A stretch of DNA of 64,000 bases from Fimbriimonadaceae bacterium (GTDB taxonomy: Bacteria; Armatimonadota; Fimbriimonadia; Fimbriimonadales; Fimbriimonadaceae): positions 84,349-148,348 of the forward strand of contig JAIBBE010000107.1 in NCBI GenBank assembly GCA_019694835.1. The letters are read 5' to 3'. Every line of letters begins with the position of its first letter. Position 1 is the stretch's first letter. The notes below the pieces were generated by a model. That model was not told the origin of the DNA and searched no databases. It saw only the letters and a program-made list of their open reading frames with translations. Positions 1-8,443 of this stretch are shown piece after piece. The position numbers were made by a program, and so were the translations under genes.

Positions 1-995
1 TTTACCTGGATTCCAAAAAGACCCAGGAGGTCAACGTTGATTGACAAGCCAATGCTAAACACCTTGAGAGCCCAGGCTTGGGCAAAGAAGCCCCCAGTCA
101 GGATAAATCCAGTAGTGTTCTCGAAGTCGACCGCCATGGTTGTCGGATTGGCATCGGCAGCGGAACTTGAAGTCCCGGTAATTGAACCATTGACATTCGT
201 TATGTTCGAGTATGTCGCTGAACCCACTGAGATGGTCTTCATTTGGACCTTTACGGGCGTACCGAGACCGATTTGCGGTCCAATCGCGAAGCCTCCCCAG
301 ATGGCGCTTAGCGCTTCGTCGAGCGCATAGATCGGCGCTAGAGGAGTCTCCTCCAGGAAGGGCACGATGTTGATGGGTAACGTAAGGACCGGTGTTGCGT
401 TGGCATATGGCCCCGTACTGAAGTTGTCGTTGCTCGTGGCGAAGAAGCCGTAGGCCTGTGCCAGATTCGGGATAACATTGGTCACCGTCTTGAATAAGAC
501 CCCCTCGTCGTCATCGAGTGCTTTCTTAATGACCTCGATCAGAATAGAAAAGAGATCGATCGTGGCATTGATATTGAAGTTAACCAGATTGTTCCAGCTT
601 CGCGAAATGTGACTATGCCAGCCATCCCATACCCAGTGGAAGTCCGCATTGGCAATGTTGAAATTGATTACGAACGTGACATCGATGCCGAAGAGCATGC
701 CCGCATCCATACCATCATTGGTCGCGGACAAGGCCAAGGAACTGCCTCCCGAAGTGTTTGCTGTGCTACCTTCCAAAAAGACTTTGATGGCATAGCGAGG
801 GCCGCACAATCCAACGAAGACCTCGTACTGGGCATTTGCACTGAGTTTTATGACCAGGAGATCGATGCTGACGCTGAAAATGTTCCCGTTCTTCTCGTAG
901 CCGACGTCAATCGACAGTCCTTGGATCATATCGATACCAAAGCAGATGTCCAGAGGATCAGTTGTTCCGAGTTCCGTCTTTGCAATTGTTGCCAT
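1..995 (-). CDS. hypothetical beta-rich protein, 3' end outside window
   Basis: Reading the minus strand from ATG at 995 gives an uninterrupted frame of about 331 codons that leaves the window at base 1, so the C-terminus is missing. An AGGA lies about 7 nt before the ATG, and the upstream gene stops 11 bp away, so this is the last visible gene of the operon running from 5322. The protein starts MATIAKTELGTTDPLDICFG and shows no signal peptide, lipobox or Tat motif although its operon mates are exported. It is rich in short alternating hydrophobic segments and Asn/Thr/Ser, as in a beta protein or a self-assembling or pore-forming chain. No family was recognised. The reading frame is well supported; the function is unknown. 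Confidence 0.75.
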   Translation of the reverse strand, partial: MATIAKTELGTTDPLDICFGIDMIQGLSIDVGYEKNGNIFSVSIDLLVIKLSANAQYEVFVGLCGPRYAIKVFLEGSTANTSGGSSLALSATNDGMDAGMLFGIDVTFVINFNIANADFHWVWDGWHSHISRSWNNLVNFNINATIDLFSILIEVIKKALDDDEGVLFKTVTNVIPNLAQAYGFFATSNDNFSTGPYANATPVLTLPINIVPFLEETPLAPIYALDEALSAIWGGFAIGPQIGLGTPVKVQMKTISVGSATYSNITNVNGSITGTSSSAADANPTTMAVDFENTTGFILTGGFFAQAWALKVFSIGLSINVDLLGLFGIQV

Positions 996-1006
996 GCTCT
1001 TGTCCT

Positions 1007-2452
1007 TTACGAAAGGGGGATTCCCACGATGATCGATTGCGAGCCGTCATTGAAATCGACGACGAATGCGATGCGACCCTGCGAGTCGCTCTGCGTCGAA
1101 TGTGTACCCTGGACGATCGTGTAGACCGTCTTGCCCGACACATTTGGTATAGAATCTCCTGTTTTCAGAATCGTCTTCGACTGTGTCCCATTCGACACCA
1201 CTAGCTCTGTCCCATTGTCAACGACGAGGACATAGTAGGCAAGCCCGTTATCGTCCACGATTCCGTTTCCGCAATTCTGAATCGTATTGCCTGAAGGAGA
1301 TGTTCCACCCGACTGAGCGAGAGTCGTTGTTACGCCGTTGACGGTGTAATTGAGCTGAGTCGTTGTGGGCGACGTATTCACGCAAACCAAGGAGATGGCA
1401 CTGTTGATACGGGGGCCCATGTAGGTGTCTCCCACGCCACTGGTGGCTCGGCCCACGGCTGGCGGAGCCGCGATCAAGTGTGCTCTCGAACGGGCGTTTC
1501 CTCCGAGGACACTCGCACGCATTGCGGATCGAGCACCCCGTCCAGCACTTTGCGCCGTCTGGTCGTTCGAAAACACCTGAACCACGTAATTCTGGTTGTT
1601 GTCCAAGGCGAGCAAACCCATGCGCGATATCGGCGTATCCGTATTCGGCAAGTTGCTGCCGGTGGACTGGAGCAACGTCACTTGTGTCGGGTCGACGTTA
1701 TTTGCGGCACCAGGGAACAGGAATAGGCCCTGAGCAATCGTGGCTTGGGCTACGGGCAAGGAGTTAAAGTTGGGAGGAACACTCACGTTGCTGGTCGAAT
1801 AGTCAGCAGTCAAGAGTAAGTCGCCGTTATCGTTGATATCGACGTCCGTGTAATGACCACCGTAGGTGATTCCGCTTGGTCCCTTTGTAAGATTCGCGAC
1901 AAAAGGTGCCAATCCAGTTCCCTGGGGATTCATAAGGACAAGCGGAGGGTCACCTTGTTGGCTCACAATGTGACAGTCCGTGGAGTTCACTCCCTGGTTG
2001 TTGATCGCCGAGTTCCAAATCTTATCGACAATATATCCTGGTCCCTGCTGTCCAGTTCGTAGTAGAGTAGCACCGTTCGAGACACTAGGAATGCCTGAGC
2101 CGGAATAGCCAATACCAATCGTGTAAACGCCTTGTGGCCCGCTGTCGCTCACCTCAACGCCATTGAATAACAGCGTACCGTCATTGTTCGTGATGCCGCC
2201 AGCCAAGCCGTAGATCGAAGGAAGTACAGAGTCGCCAGGTGTGTACACACCGTAGAATGCAAAACTGCTCGGTAAGGGCGGAGCCTTACCTGGTCCGCCA
2301 ACGAACCCTCCGCCGCCCCCAAGGACAGGTGTGCTGCCTCCGCAACCGACTCCAGCACCCGCCAAGAGTGCTCCTCCCATTGAGCCCGCCGCTAAGCGAA
2401 GAAAATCCCGGCGGCTGGCGCCGATATTAGGGTTTGAACTGTGGTCACTCAT
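1007..2452 (-). CDS. Tat-exported lipoprotein with tandem NxxG-type repeats
   Basis: The 481-residue product begins with a twin-arginine motif (SRRDFLRLAAG, RR at 14-15), a hydrophobic stretch and a lipobox Cys at about 37 followed by Gly-Gly, so it is probably folded before export and then lipidated. The mature part contains repeated units with patterns like INNDGTLLFNG, DINDNGDLLL and NQNYVVQVF, resembling the tandem NxxGxxxF repeats of planctomycete-type secreted proteins that are predicted propellers. No catalytic motif is visible. The gene sits 15 bp after the 471-residue lipoprotein gene and 11 bp before the partial gene at the left edge, so it is internal to the operon. The repeat assignment is by eye. 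Confidence 0.75.
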   Translation of the reverse strand: MSDHSSNPNIGASRRDFLRLAAGSMGGALLAGAGVGCGGSTPVLGGGGGFVGGPGKAPPLPSSFAFYGVYTPGDSVLPSIYGLAGGITNNDGTLLFNGVEVSDSGPQGVYTIGIGYSGSGIPSVSNGATLLRTGQQGPGYIVDKIWNSAINNQGVNSTDCHIVSQQGDPPLVLMNPQGTGLAPFVANLTKGPSGITYGGHYTDVDINDNGDLLLTADYSTSNVSVPPNFNSLPVAQATIAQGLFLFPGAANNVDPTQVTLLQSTGSNLPNTDTPISRMGLLALDNNQNYVVQVFSNDQTAQSAGRGARSAMRASVLGGNARSRAHLIAAPPAVGRATSGVGDTYMGPRINSAISLVCVNTSPTTTQLNYTVNGVTTTLAQSGGTSPSGNTIQNCGNGIVDDNGLAYYVLVVDNGTELVVSNGTQSKTILKTGDSIPNVSGKTVYTIVQGTHSTQSDSQGRIAFVVDFNDGSQSIIVGIPLS

Positions 2453-2467
2453 AGATTAATCTCTCGT

Positions 2468-3883
2468 TCAGTTGCTCGTCGCTCTATTAAAAAGCAAGTT
2501 GATGACGGTGGAATCGGGTGTCAAGGTTTGCTGGGTTCGGTCTCGATCGTAGATGCCAGGTGATCTTTCGTGCGCGTGCAGCAATTCGAATTGCGCTCCC
2601 ACCCCATACTGTATCTCAATGCCATTGTCGAAAGGTGTCGATGTTCGCCAGACGCTGCCCACATTTACCGGAAACTGAGTCGTACTCGTCGGATTCATAG
2701 TCTTCGGGTAGTAATCGAGCACCAGGCCGCCTACATAGGTGAAGCCATCATGCCAGTTATCGTCGACCACGTTGTAGGGACTCTCTTGGAAGAACTCCCA
2801 ACCCGTAGCATTCGCTGGATTCGCAAAGAAATTGTCGATATCGACTCCCCAGCCTGGAATAGACTGAGGGTTCGCGGGCAGACTTAAGCTCCACGGATAG
2901 GACGCCTGCCCTCCGTTGTATTGGAGATTGGCACTAATCGTCGCTTGGTAAGAGCCGGCCGACGAAATAGGAGCCTGCTGCACGAGAAAGAGTTCGTTTC
3001 CATTGCCACCTGGGTTAGGCGCCATTTGCACCATCGCATATCGCTGGTAGTACCCCTTGGTTCGCTCACTATCGTTTGTTGGCGTACCCGGATCCGTAAG
3101 ACCCGTCGCATATGCAATCAGATACTGGTATTGGTTTCCGGTTCCGCCGTCATTGTAGTAGACATTAAAGCTGAATGTTACATTCGTAGTGACCGTCTGA
3201 CCAGGCACGACATTCCCGTTGATCGAGGTGAATGCGTCCGTGACCGTTACTATATAGCTCTTGATCGACGAAGGGGGATCGGTTCCTCGGGTGAGCTGTT
3301 GTGGAGTACGGCCCTGCAACCTCAAATTCGTCATGCCCACGAAATTGCTTACGCTGTTTGCATCGGGCTCAAACTCATAGGCAGAATCAGCATGGCTTCC
3401 TTCAAGCACGCCGTCTGGTCGTAATCGCGAGAACTTGACCTTGCGCTGTCCCTTCTGGTGGCCAAGATGCAGGATATCAATTCCACGAGCCGTCGGCGTG
3501 ACGAGATAGCCGTCGTGATCTCCCTTCAAGTAAGCACCAATCTTTTGAGAAGCGAGCGTTGCCCCTCGCTTATGATTCTCGTTGACATTCAAGAAGAGAA
3601 TGGGCACGCCAGCCTTTGTTGCGTCATCTATAGAATCTAGTGCCTCAATCTCAGCTGCCGAAGCAGTCGTGCCATCAATCACAAAGAGCGATACCTTCGC
3701 AAAATTCTGGTTTGGCCGATACATTTGCCGAGCGTAGGTCTTCAGCAATTCCTGATAGATGGGTCCGGAGGCACTCCGGAAGACCACCATGCGCGCACGC
3801 CCATCCGACGTGCCTCCGCACCCGTAGGGTACGAGAAGCACGAGAAAGAGAGCAATCAAGACAAAGAGTCGGATTACCTTCAT
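2468..3883 (-). CDS. lipoprotein with Rossmann-like N-domain, paralogue A
   Basis: The 471-residue product has a short signal ending in lipobox VPYGC (Cys22). Residues about 30-140 alternate strands and helices: a strand leading into RSASGP (36-41), a second strand VSLFVIDG, the acidic helix SAAEIEALDS, and the strand PILFLNVNENHKRG, which suggests a small three-layer alpha/beta domain. The rest is Asn/Thr/Tyr-rich and probably beta-sheet, with a WRTS motif near the C-terminus. Its ATG overlaps the stop of the upstream paralogue by four bases (ATGA), so the two are translationally coupled. The upstream product (3880-5322) shares the RSASGP, VIDG, SPAELE-like and WRT motifs and similar length, so this is a tandem duplication. 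No known family was identified. Confidence 0.8.
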   Translation of the reverse strand: MKVIRLFVLIALFLVLLVPYGCGGTSDGRARMVVFRSASGPIYQELLKTYARQMYRPNQNFAKVSLFVIDGTTASAAEIEALDSIDDATKAGVPILFLNVNENHKRGATLASQKIGAYLKGDHDGYLVTPTARGIDILHLGHQKGQRKVKFSRLRPDGVLEGSHADSAYEFEPDANSVSNFVGMTNLRLQGRTPQQLTRGTDPPSSIKSYIVTVTDAFTSINGNVVPGQTVTTNVTFSFNVYYNDGGTGNQYQYLIAYATGLTDPGTPTNDSERTKGYYQRYAMVQMAPNPGGNGNELFLVQQAPISSAGSYQATISANLQYNGGQASYPWSLSLPANPQSIPGWGVDIDNFFANPANATGWEFFQESPYNVVDDNWHDGFTYVGGLVLDYYPKTMNPTSTTQFPVNVGSVWRTSTPFDNGIEIQYGVGAQFELLHAHERSPGIYDRDRTQQTLTPDSTVINLLFNRATSN

Positions 3884-5322
3884 GGGTTGCCACCGCTAAT
3901 ACTACTCATATCAAGGTCAACGATAAATGGCTCACCACCGAAAGCAATGGTGTTGTAGTGTTCATGGTACTCGAAGATGTCGTTCTTCACGTACAAGTAA
4001 TCGAGATTGGAAAACGAGAAGCACGCGACTTGAATGGTGTCGTTCGAAATGATCTGGGTGCGCCATACGGCTTGACCAAGCACGTTCATATTCCCGCCCG
4101 AAACGGGATTGTAATCGTGCATGTGCTTGCCTTGGAATACCGTATAAAAAGCGTCTGTCCAGTTGCTGCCATCTCCATAATATGGGCTCGTTTGCATCAA
4201 CTGTATGGTCACATCATTGATGTTGCCTTGAACGGGTGGTGGCGCAGATCCAGCCCAGTTGCTGAAGTCATTTGGATTCTGATTCGCGGACTGCTGCCAG
4301 AGCCAGGCCGTGTTGCCATTGGCCCCCTTATAGCCAATGTTAAATTCCACGGAAGAGTTCAGCGTATCGACGGCGCCGGTAGGCTGGGCGTTGACAAGAG
4401 CTAGGTCAAGACCTGCGCCCGTCGATGAGTCAAGTGGATCGAGGTAAGCACTAAACAACGTATGAATCCAACCGCGATGATCTTCGTCATTGTGCACGGG
4501 CGTCGAGGTCGAAACCGTGCCATTGAAATTTGCGGCTATCCACTGGAAGGCATGCGAATCAAGGGTTGAGCCATTGTCGTAATACCCATAGAACGTATAG
4601 GTGATATTATGCCCAATGGACTGGCCATCAATTGCTGAATCGGCCCCTGTCGACCAGGATTCGGTGACAGAGGTCTGGAACCAATTGGAGGAAGCATAAT
4701 CACTCGGTGGAGTTGGTGTTCCACTCACATCCCTGGTCTGTTCGGCTAACCGGTCATGGAGATTGCCCATGAACGTGTCCAGCAGTACTCCATCGATAGG
4801 AACTTGCTTGTCGCCTTGCGATGCTTGACCCACCAGGAATCCGCTTGGTGAATGCTCATGACGCTTGGTCTTGAACGTTAAGCGTTGCGGACGAAGGTTC
4901 GTGAGATGAACCCGGTTGCCCCCGCCCAGTGGTGTGATGAGATAGGCCGCACTGAGTCCTCGGATCGAACCCGGAACACATTTACTCTTCGTTGTTGCCT
5001 GCTTGTGGGCATCGATAGCGTTCAAGATAATAACGGAGGTGCCCTTCGAAAGCGCATTCTTGACCAAGGGAGCGGTTTCAAGTTCTGCGGGCGAAGTCGA
5101 TGCGCCATCAATGACCACCAGTTTGTATTTGCCGGGGTCTTGGAGACCGGTGTAGCTGTCCTGGCGAAACTCGTTCCTGAGCAGGTCGAACACAGGGCCC
5201 GACGCAGATCGGTAGACAAGTATCCTGTCCTTCGTCACTGGGGCTCCGCCACCACCCCCACAGCCAGGCAAGAGGAACACGCCCCCGAGGATTCCCCCCA
5301 CTGCCAACCACTTCAAACTCAT
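3880..5322 (-). CDS. lipoprotein with Rossmann-like N-domain, paralogue B
   Basis: The ATG at 5322 is chosen because GGAG lies 8 nt upstream; a GTG at 5331 in the same frame would sit directly on that site. The product is about 480 residues with signal MSLKWLAVGGILGGVFLLPG and lipobox Cys21 followed by five Gly. The N-terminal domain repeats the paralogue's plan: RILVYRSASGP (38-43), LVVIDGASTSPAELE, SVIILNAIDAHK and the strand AYLITPLGG. The C-terminal two thirds is Trp/Asn/Gly-rich and probably all-beta, with QTSPYYGDGSNWTDAFY and WRTQ aligning to the neighbour's QESPYN, NWHDGF and WRTS. It is probably the first gene of the operon reading toward base 1. The function is unknown; a pore-forming or adhesive beta domain is only a guess. 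Confidence 0.8.
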   Translation of the reverse strand: MSLKWLAVGGILGGVFLLPGCGGGGGAPVTKDRILVYRSASGPVFDLLRNEFRQDSYTGLQDPGKYKLVVIDGASTSPAELETAPLVKNALSKGTSVIILNAIDAHKQATTKSKCVPGSIRGLSAAYLITPLGGGNRVHLTNLRPQRLTFKTKRHEHSPSGFLVGQASQGDKQVPIDGVLLDTFMGNLHDRLAEQTRDVSGTPTPPSDYASSNWFQTSVTESWSTGADSAIDGQSIGHNITYTFYGYYDNGSTLDSHAFQWIAANFNGTVSTSTPVHNDEDHRGWIHTLFSAYLDPLDSSTGAGLDLALVNAQPTGAVDTLNSSVEFNIGYKGANGNTAWLWQQSANQNPNDFSNWAGSAPPPVQGNINDVTIQLMQTSPYYGDGSNWTDAFYTVFQGKHMHDYNPVSGGNMNVLGQAVWRTQIISNDTIQVACFSFSNLDYLYVKNDIFEYHEHYNTIAFGGEPFIVDLDMSSISGGNP

Positions 5323-5379
5323 TCCCAGCACTCCATCTGCCTTTCAACGCCAGTAGTTTCAAACAACGATCAATTTGTT

Positions 5380-5408
5380 TCGGGGACGCGTGGCGCAAGC
5401 GTCCCCGA
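5380..5408. terminator. inverted repeat between DUF481 gene and lipoprotein operon
   Basis: A perfect 10-bp stem (5380-5389 with 5399-5408) encloses a 9-nt loop, 8 bp past the stop of the DUF481 gene on the minus strand. No strong U-tract follows on either strand, so it may be a Rho-assisted terminator or a processing hairpin rather than a classical intrinsic terminator. Confidence 0.45.
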
Positions 5409-5415
5409 AGAAGAA

Positions 5416-6498
5416 TCAGAACTTGTAACCCAGGTAAATACCATAGGTGAATTTGTTCTTGGTGCTCGATTCTGCTGGCAGCGAGTGATACTCGTCCGTC
5501 AGTCGGATTCCAAGAGACCAGTTCTTCTCGAATTCATACTTGATGCCCAGATAGGCGACGAACGAGTTGTCGCGGTCCGAGCCGAACGCGGGGTACCACG
5601 TGAATTCGTGATCCAGATAGAGCTTATCCGTCATCCGCCACTTCAAGTAGTACGCGACGTAACCCGAAAATTCGGATCGCTTCTCCGTGCCGTCAGTGAA
5701 CCGAGTATCCGTGTTCGCGGCACCGATTTCGCCACGGAAGTTGATTCCGTTCATGTCGTACAGCGTTTTGCCGACACCCGCCGCGAACCGCAGCTCGCGA
5801 TCGACCTCACGAATCGAATCATGAAGGGCTTCTCCACGCACGAAGAAGTACATGGTGTTTGGCAACTTGAAGTCGTACTGCGCACCACCGCCATAGTTGT
5901 TCTTCGTGATGGAGTCGAAACCCTCCTTGTCGTGGATGCTGTACTGATACCAGCCCCAGAGTCGGAGACGACCAGTGTCGCTTTCGCTCTCGGCACGAGC
6001 ATGGACGTCAACTTCGTTCGAATTCGTGTTGGAGCGCGTTCCCGTCAGGCTCGCATCGAGATCGCCGCTCCAAACACCTTTGTGGTCATCTGCCACAACG
6101 TTCAGTTCCGAGATTTCGGCGATCTTCAGTTCTTCGCCCGAGGCGAAGGACGTGATCCGACTCTTGTTCACTGCCGGTTCGCCCGAAACGAAGACGGCCT
6201 CGAACTTGACCAAGCCATCCTCGGCAATCACGGCGCGTCCCCGCCGCAGGACTCCCTTACCGTCCTTGACTTTGACCTCGCCATCAGTCGAGAACGACTT
6301 GATCTTGGCCCGCTCGACCTCGATCATCCCAAGGCTGCTCGACTTGAACTGCATCTTGCCGCCCTTGATCGACACCACCGTTCCGCTCAGCTTCTCGCCG
6401 CTCTTCAGAAGAAGTTCATCTGCGGTCGCCAGCGTGCCCATCCCTACTATCGCGAGTCCGACCCCGAGGGACCGGCGAAACCATCCATATCCTCGCAT
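5416..6498 (-). CDS. DUF481 family outer-membrane beta-barrel protein
   Basis: AGGAGG lies 7 nt before ATG 6498 and only 1 nt before ATG 6504, so the later start is preferred, giving about 360 residues. A signal peptide ending near LATADE is followed by an SH3-like segment (ELLLKSGEKLSGTVVSIKGG, then a second copy around IKSFSTDGEVKV) and then alternating amphipathic strands such as WSGDLDASLTGTRSNTNS and WRMTDKLYLDHEF, with a C-terminal aromatic residue (YLGYKF). This layout, with a KSGE/VSI leader and a barrel, is typical of DUF481 proteins (YdiY-like), placed in the outer membrane. The role is not established. It is followed by an inverted repeat and then the lipoprotein operon. Confidence 0.85.
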   Translation of the reverse strand: MRGYGWFRRSLGVGLAIVGMGTLATADELLLKSGEKLSGTVVSIKGGKMQFKSSSLGMIEVERAKIKSFSTDGEVKVKDGKGVLRRGRAVIAEDGLVKFEAVFVSGEPAVNKSRITSFASGEELKIAEISELNVVADDHKGVWSGDLDASLTGTRSNTNSNEVDVHARAESESDTGRLRLWGWYQYSIHDKEGFDSITKNNYGGGAQYDFKLPNTMYFFVRGEALHDSIREVDRELRFAAGVGKTLYDMNGINFRGEIGAANTDTRFTDGTEKRSEFSGYVAYYLKWRMTDKLYLDHEFTWYPAFGSDRDNSFVAYLGIKYEFEKNWSLGIRLTDEYHSLPAESSTKNKFTYGIYLGYKF

Positions 6499-6592
6499 CC
6501 ACATGCCTCCTGTCCGGGTCTCCGCCCGATTCGCGCAGTTTAACCCCTCGGCCCCGGAAAATGTCAGCTTGGACAGCAGTTTTCAGACTTTT

Positions 6593-7672
6593 CTACTCGA
6601 GGAAGAATTCCCGGACCAGCTGGCCCTGGATTTCACCATCGAGGAGGAAAGCGTCGTGACCATAGGGCAAGTCGATTTCGCGCCAGGTCGAGCGGCATCC
6701 CGCGGCTGCAGCCAAGGCATGCAGGGTTTCGCTCTGATGGGTCGGGTAGAGCGTGTCCGAGGTAAAGCTGGTGAAGAGATACTCGCTTTGCGAACCGTGC
6801 AGGTGGGGCCTTTCGTATCGGTCGATGGCCCGGGTCAAGACGATCAGGCTGTTCGCGTCGAAGCGGGTCGTGAATTTCTCGCCCTGATGCGCCAGATATC
6901 CCTCGACCTGGAATTGATCAGATGGCGCATCCGCAAAAACCTCCCGCTGCAACCGCCGGCCGAACTTGCGCTCGAAACTCGATTCACTCAAGTAACTCAA
7001 ATGGCCGAGCATTCGCGCAACGGCCAAGCCACCGACCGGAGGATCATCGGCGGGATACTCGCCGCCGAGCCACTTCGGGTCGCGCATGATCGCTTGGCGC
7101 GCGGTCTCGTTGTAGCCGATCTGCATCGCGCTATGAGCCCGGCAGCTGGCGGTGATCCAGGCCTTCTCGACCAAACCCGGCTCACGGAGCGTCCATTCCA
7201 AGGCCATCATCCCGCCCATGCTCCCGCCAGCCACGCCGTGCAGGCGATCGATCCCCAGACTTCGCACGAGTCGCATCTGCACCTCGACCATATCGGCGAC
7301 GCTGACTTGCGGAAACCTCGACGCATAGCGCTTGCCATCCGGTGCGAGCGAGACGGGGCCCGTCGTGCCTTGGCAGCCTCCCAGCGCATTGGTGCCGATG
7401 ACGAAGAACTGTTCCGTGTCGATCGGCTTTCCCGGCCCGACGATCCGATCCCACCAGCCAATCGCGTGCGAATCTCCGCTCAGGGCATGGCAAACGACGA
7501 TCGCGTTGTCGGCGCGAACGGACAACGTGCCCCAAGTCTCGTAGGCGACGGTCACCTGCTCAAGGACCGCGCCTGACTCGCAAAGCAATTCGCCCGCATC
7601 GAAGTACTGGCGCTCGTCGGTCGTCGGGGCCAAGCGCTCGTTCTCCTGAAATAGGGCTGGGTCGGGTTCCAT
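6593..7672 (-). CDS. metX: homoserine O-acetyltransferase (MetX)
   Basis: The 359-residue product is an alpha/beta hydrolase of the MetX family, which acylates L-homoserine from acetyl-CoA in methionine synthesis. Visible family motifs are the oxyanion segment CHALSGDSHA, the substrate-site segment NALGGCQGTTGP, the nucleophile elbow GGSMGG with Ser at about 151, the Asp segment SDTLYP and the His segment YGHDAFL. The frame is open far upstream across the divergent dtd gene, but family alignment fixes the start at ATG 7672 (MEPDPALFQENERLAP). No Shine-Dalgarno is visible and a TACAAT hexamer ends 7 nt before the ATG, so the mRNA may be leaderless. A succinyl-transferring specificity cannot be excluded without alignment. 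Methionine-pathway partners are not in the window. Confidence 0.93.
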   Translation of the reverse strand: MEPDPALFQENERLAPTTDERQYFDAGELLCESGAVLEQVTVAYETWGTLSVRADNAIVVCHALSGDSHAIGWWDRIVGPGKPIDTEQFFVIGTNALGGCQGTTGPVSLAPDGKRYASRFPQVSVADMVEVQMRLVRSLGIDRLHGVAGGSMGGMMALEWTLREPGLVEKAWITASCRAHSAMQIGYNETARQAIMRDPKWLGGEYPADDPPVGGLAVARMLGHLSYLSESSFERKFGRRLQREVFADAPSDQFQVEGYLAHQGEKFTTRFDANSLIVLTRAIDRYERPHLHGSQSEYLFTSFTSDTLYPTHQSETLHALAAAAGCRSTWREIDLPYGHDAFLLDGEIQGQLVREFFLE

Positions 7673-7679
7673 CGGCACT

Positions 7680-7685
7680 ATTGTA
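7680..7685 (-). promoter_or_regulatory. -10 hexamer of metX, leaderless type
   Basis: On the minus strand TACAAT is followed by 7 nt and then the metX ATG, so the predicted transcription start falls on or next to the start codon. The -35 region would lie inside dtd and has no good match. Confidence 0.45.
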
Positions 7686-7687
7686 GA

Positions 7688-7693
7688 TAGAAT
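7688..7693 (+). promoter_or_regulatory. -10 hexamer of dtd, leaderless type
   Basis: TAGAAT is followed by exactly 6 nt and the GTG start of dtd at 7700. No Shine-Dalgarno is present. It lies 2 bp from the oppositely oriented metX -10 hexamer, so the two promoters are back to back and only one polymerase could bind at a time. Confidence 0.5.
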
Positions 7694-7699
7694 GGCGGC

Positions 7700-8149
7700 G
7701 TGCGAGCGATCGTTCAGAGGGTGGCGTGGGCCGAGGTGGAGGTGGAAGGCGAGGTAGTCGGCAGGTGCGGGCCCGGATTCCTCGTGCTTGCCGCCGCCCA
7801 TCGCGAGGATGATTCGAAGAAGGCCGAGAAGCTCGCCGACCGCATCGTCGGCCTCCGAATCTTCAACGACGCGAACGGGAAGATGAACCTGGCGCTCAAG
7901 GACCTGCCGCCCAGCAAAGAGCCACGGATCCTTGCCGTGTCGAACTTCACCGTCTACGGCGACTGCGCCAAGAGCCGACGCCCGAGCTTTGTCGAGGCCG
8001 CGCCGTATGAGGTTGGCGAGAGGCTTTTCGCCGACTTCGTTGCCGCGCTGCGCGGATTCGGCGCGCCGGTCGAGACGGGCGTGTTTGGCGGAGACATGCG
8101 GGTTCGCCTGGAGAACGACGGCCCGGTCACGGTGATCGTCGAGAGCTGA
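7700..8149 (+). CDS. dtd: D-aminoacyl-tRNA deacylase (DTD)
   Basis: The 149-residue product matches the DTD family in full length. It starts MRAIVQRVAWAEVEVEGEVVG, contains the segment SNFTVYGDCAKSRRPSF (family SQFTL, here with Asn for Gln) and ends with the Gly-cisPro motif NDGPVTVIVES. DTD hydrolyses D-amino acids, and glycine from tRNA-Ala, off mischarged tRNA in the cytoplasm. The start is GTG 7700, the only start giving the canonical N-terminus; an ATG at 7692 is out of frame. A TAGAAT hexamer 6 nt upstream suggests leaderless transcription. The gene is divergent from metX with only 27 bp between start codons. Confidence 0.93.
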   Translation: MRAIVQRVAWAEVEVEGEVVGRCGPGFLVLAAAHREDDSKKAEKLADRIVGLRIFNDANGKMNLALKDLPPSKEPRILAVSNFTVYGDCAKSRRPSFVEAAPYEVGERLFADFVAALRGFGAPVETGVFGGDMRVRLENDGPVTVIVES

Positions 8150-8198
8150 TGCCCCAGCATTGCGGTAGGAGGCGAGCCGCGCCATGTCTGGAAGTTCG

Positions 8199-8359
8199 CC
8201 GCTCGCGAGCCCCCTCCCTGTCCCTCCCCCACCGGAGTGGGAGAGGGGACGTGTTTGGAAATCTCAGTCGTTGATTGCAAGCGGGTCGTTTTTGAGAGAT
8301 TAGCCGACTCCCCTCTCCCACTCCGGTGGGGGAGGGACAGGGAGGGGGCTCGCGAGCGG
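8199..8359. repeat. 51-bp perfect inverted repeat element
   Basis: Bases 8199-8249 are the exact reverse complement of 8309-8359, separated by a 59-nt spacer. The arms are G/C-run rich with GCTCGCGAGC at the outer end. The element fills the roughly 290-bp gap between dtd and the metalloprotease gene (both ending here, convergent), and no other gene is seen in that gap. It could act as a bidirectional terminator or belong to a dispersed repeat family. Confidence 0.85.
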
Positions 8360-8443
8360 AAGCATTTCGGGCAACGTCACTAGATGACGTCCTATCACCC
8401 TGTTCCATTTTCCCCTTGACCCCCATTGGAGATGCGAAACGGC

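Noticed and set aside
4885..7576. Long plus-strand frames (552 and 533 codons) over the DUF481 and metX region
   Set aside because: They are antisense to genes with clear family motifs and have no recognisable protein features.
7672..7700. SAM riboswitch upstream of metX
   Set aside because: Only 27 bp separate the divergent start codons, and a leaderless promoter fits the gap.
7673..8185. N-terminal extension of metX across dtd
   Set aside because: Family alignment and the dtd gene on the other strand show the extension is translated noise; MetX starts at 7672.
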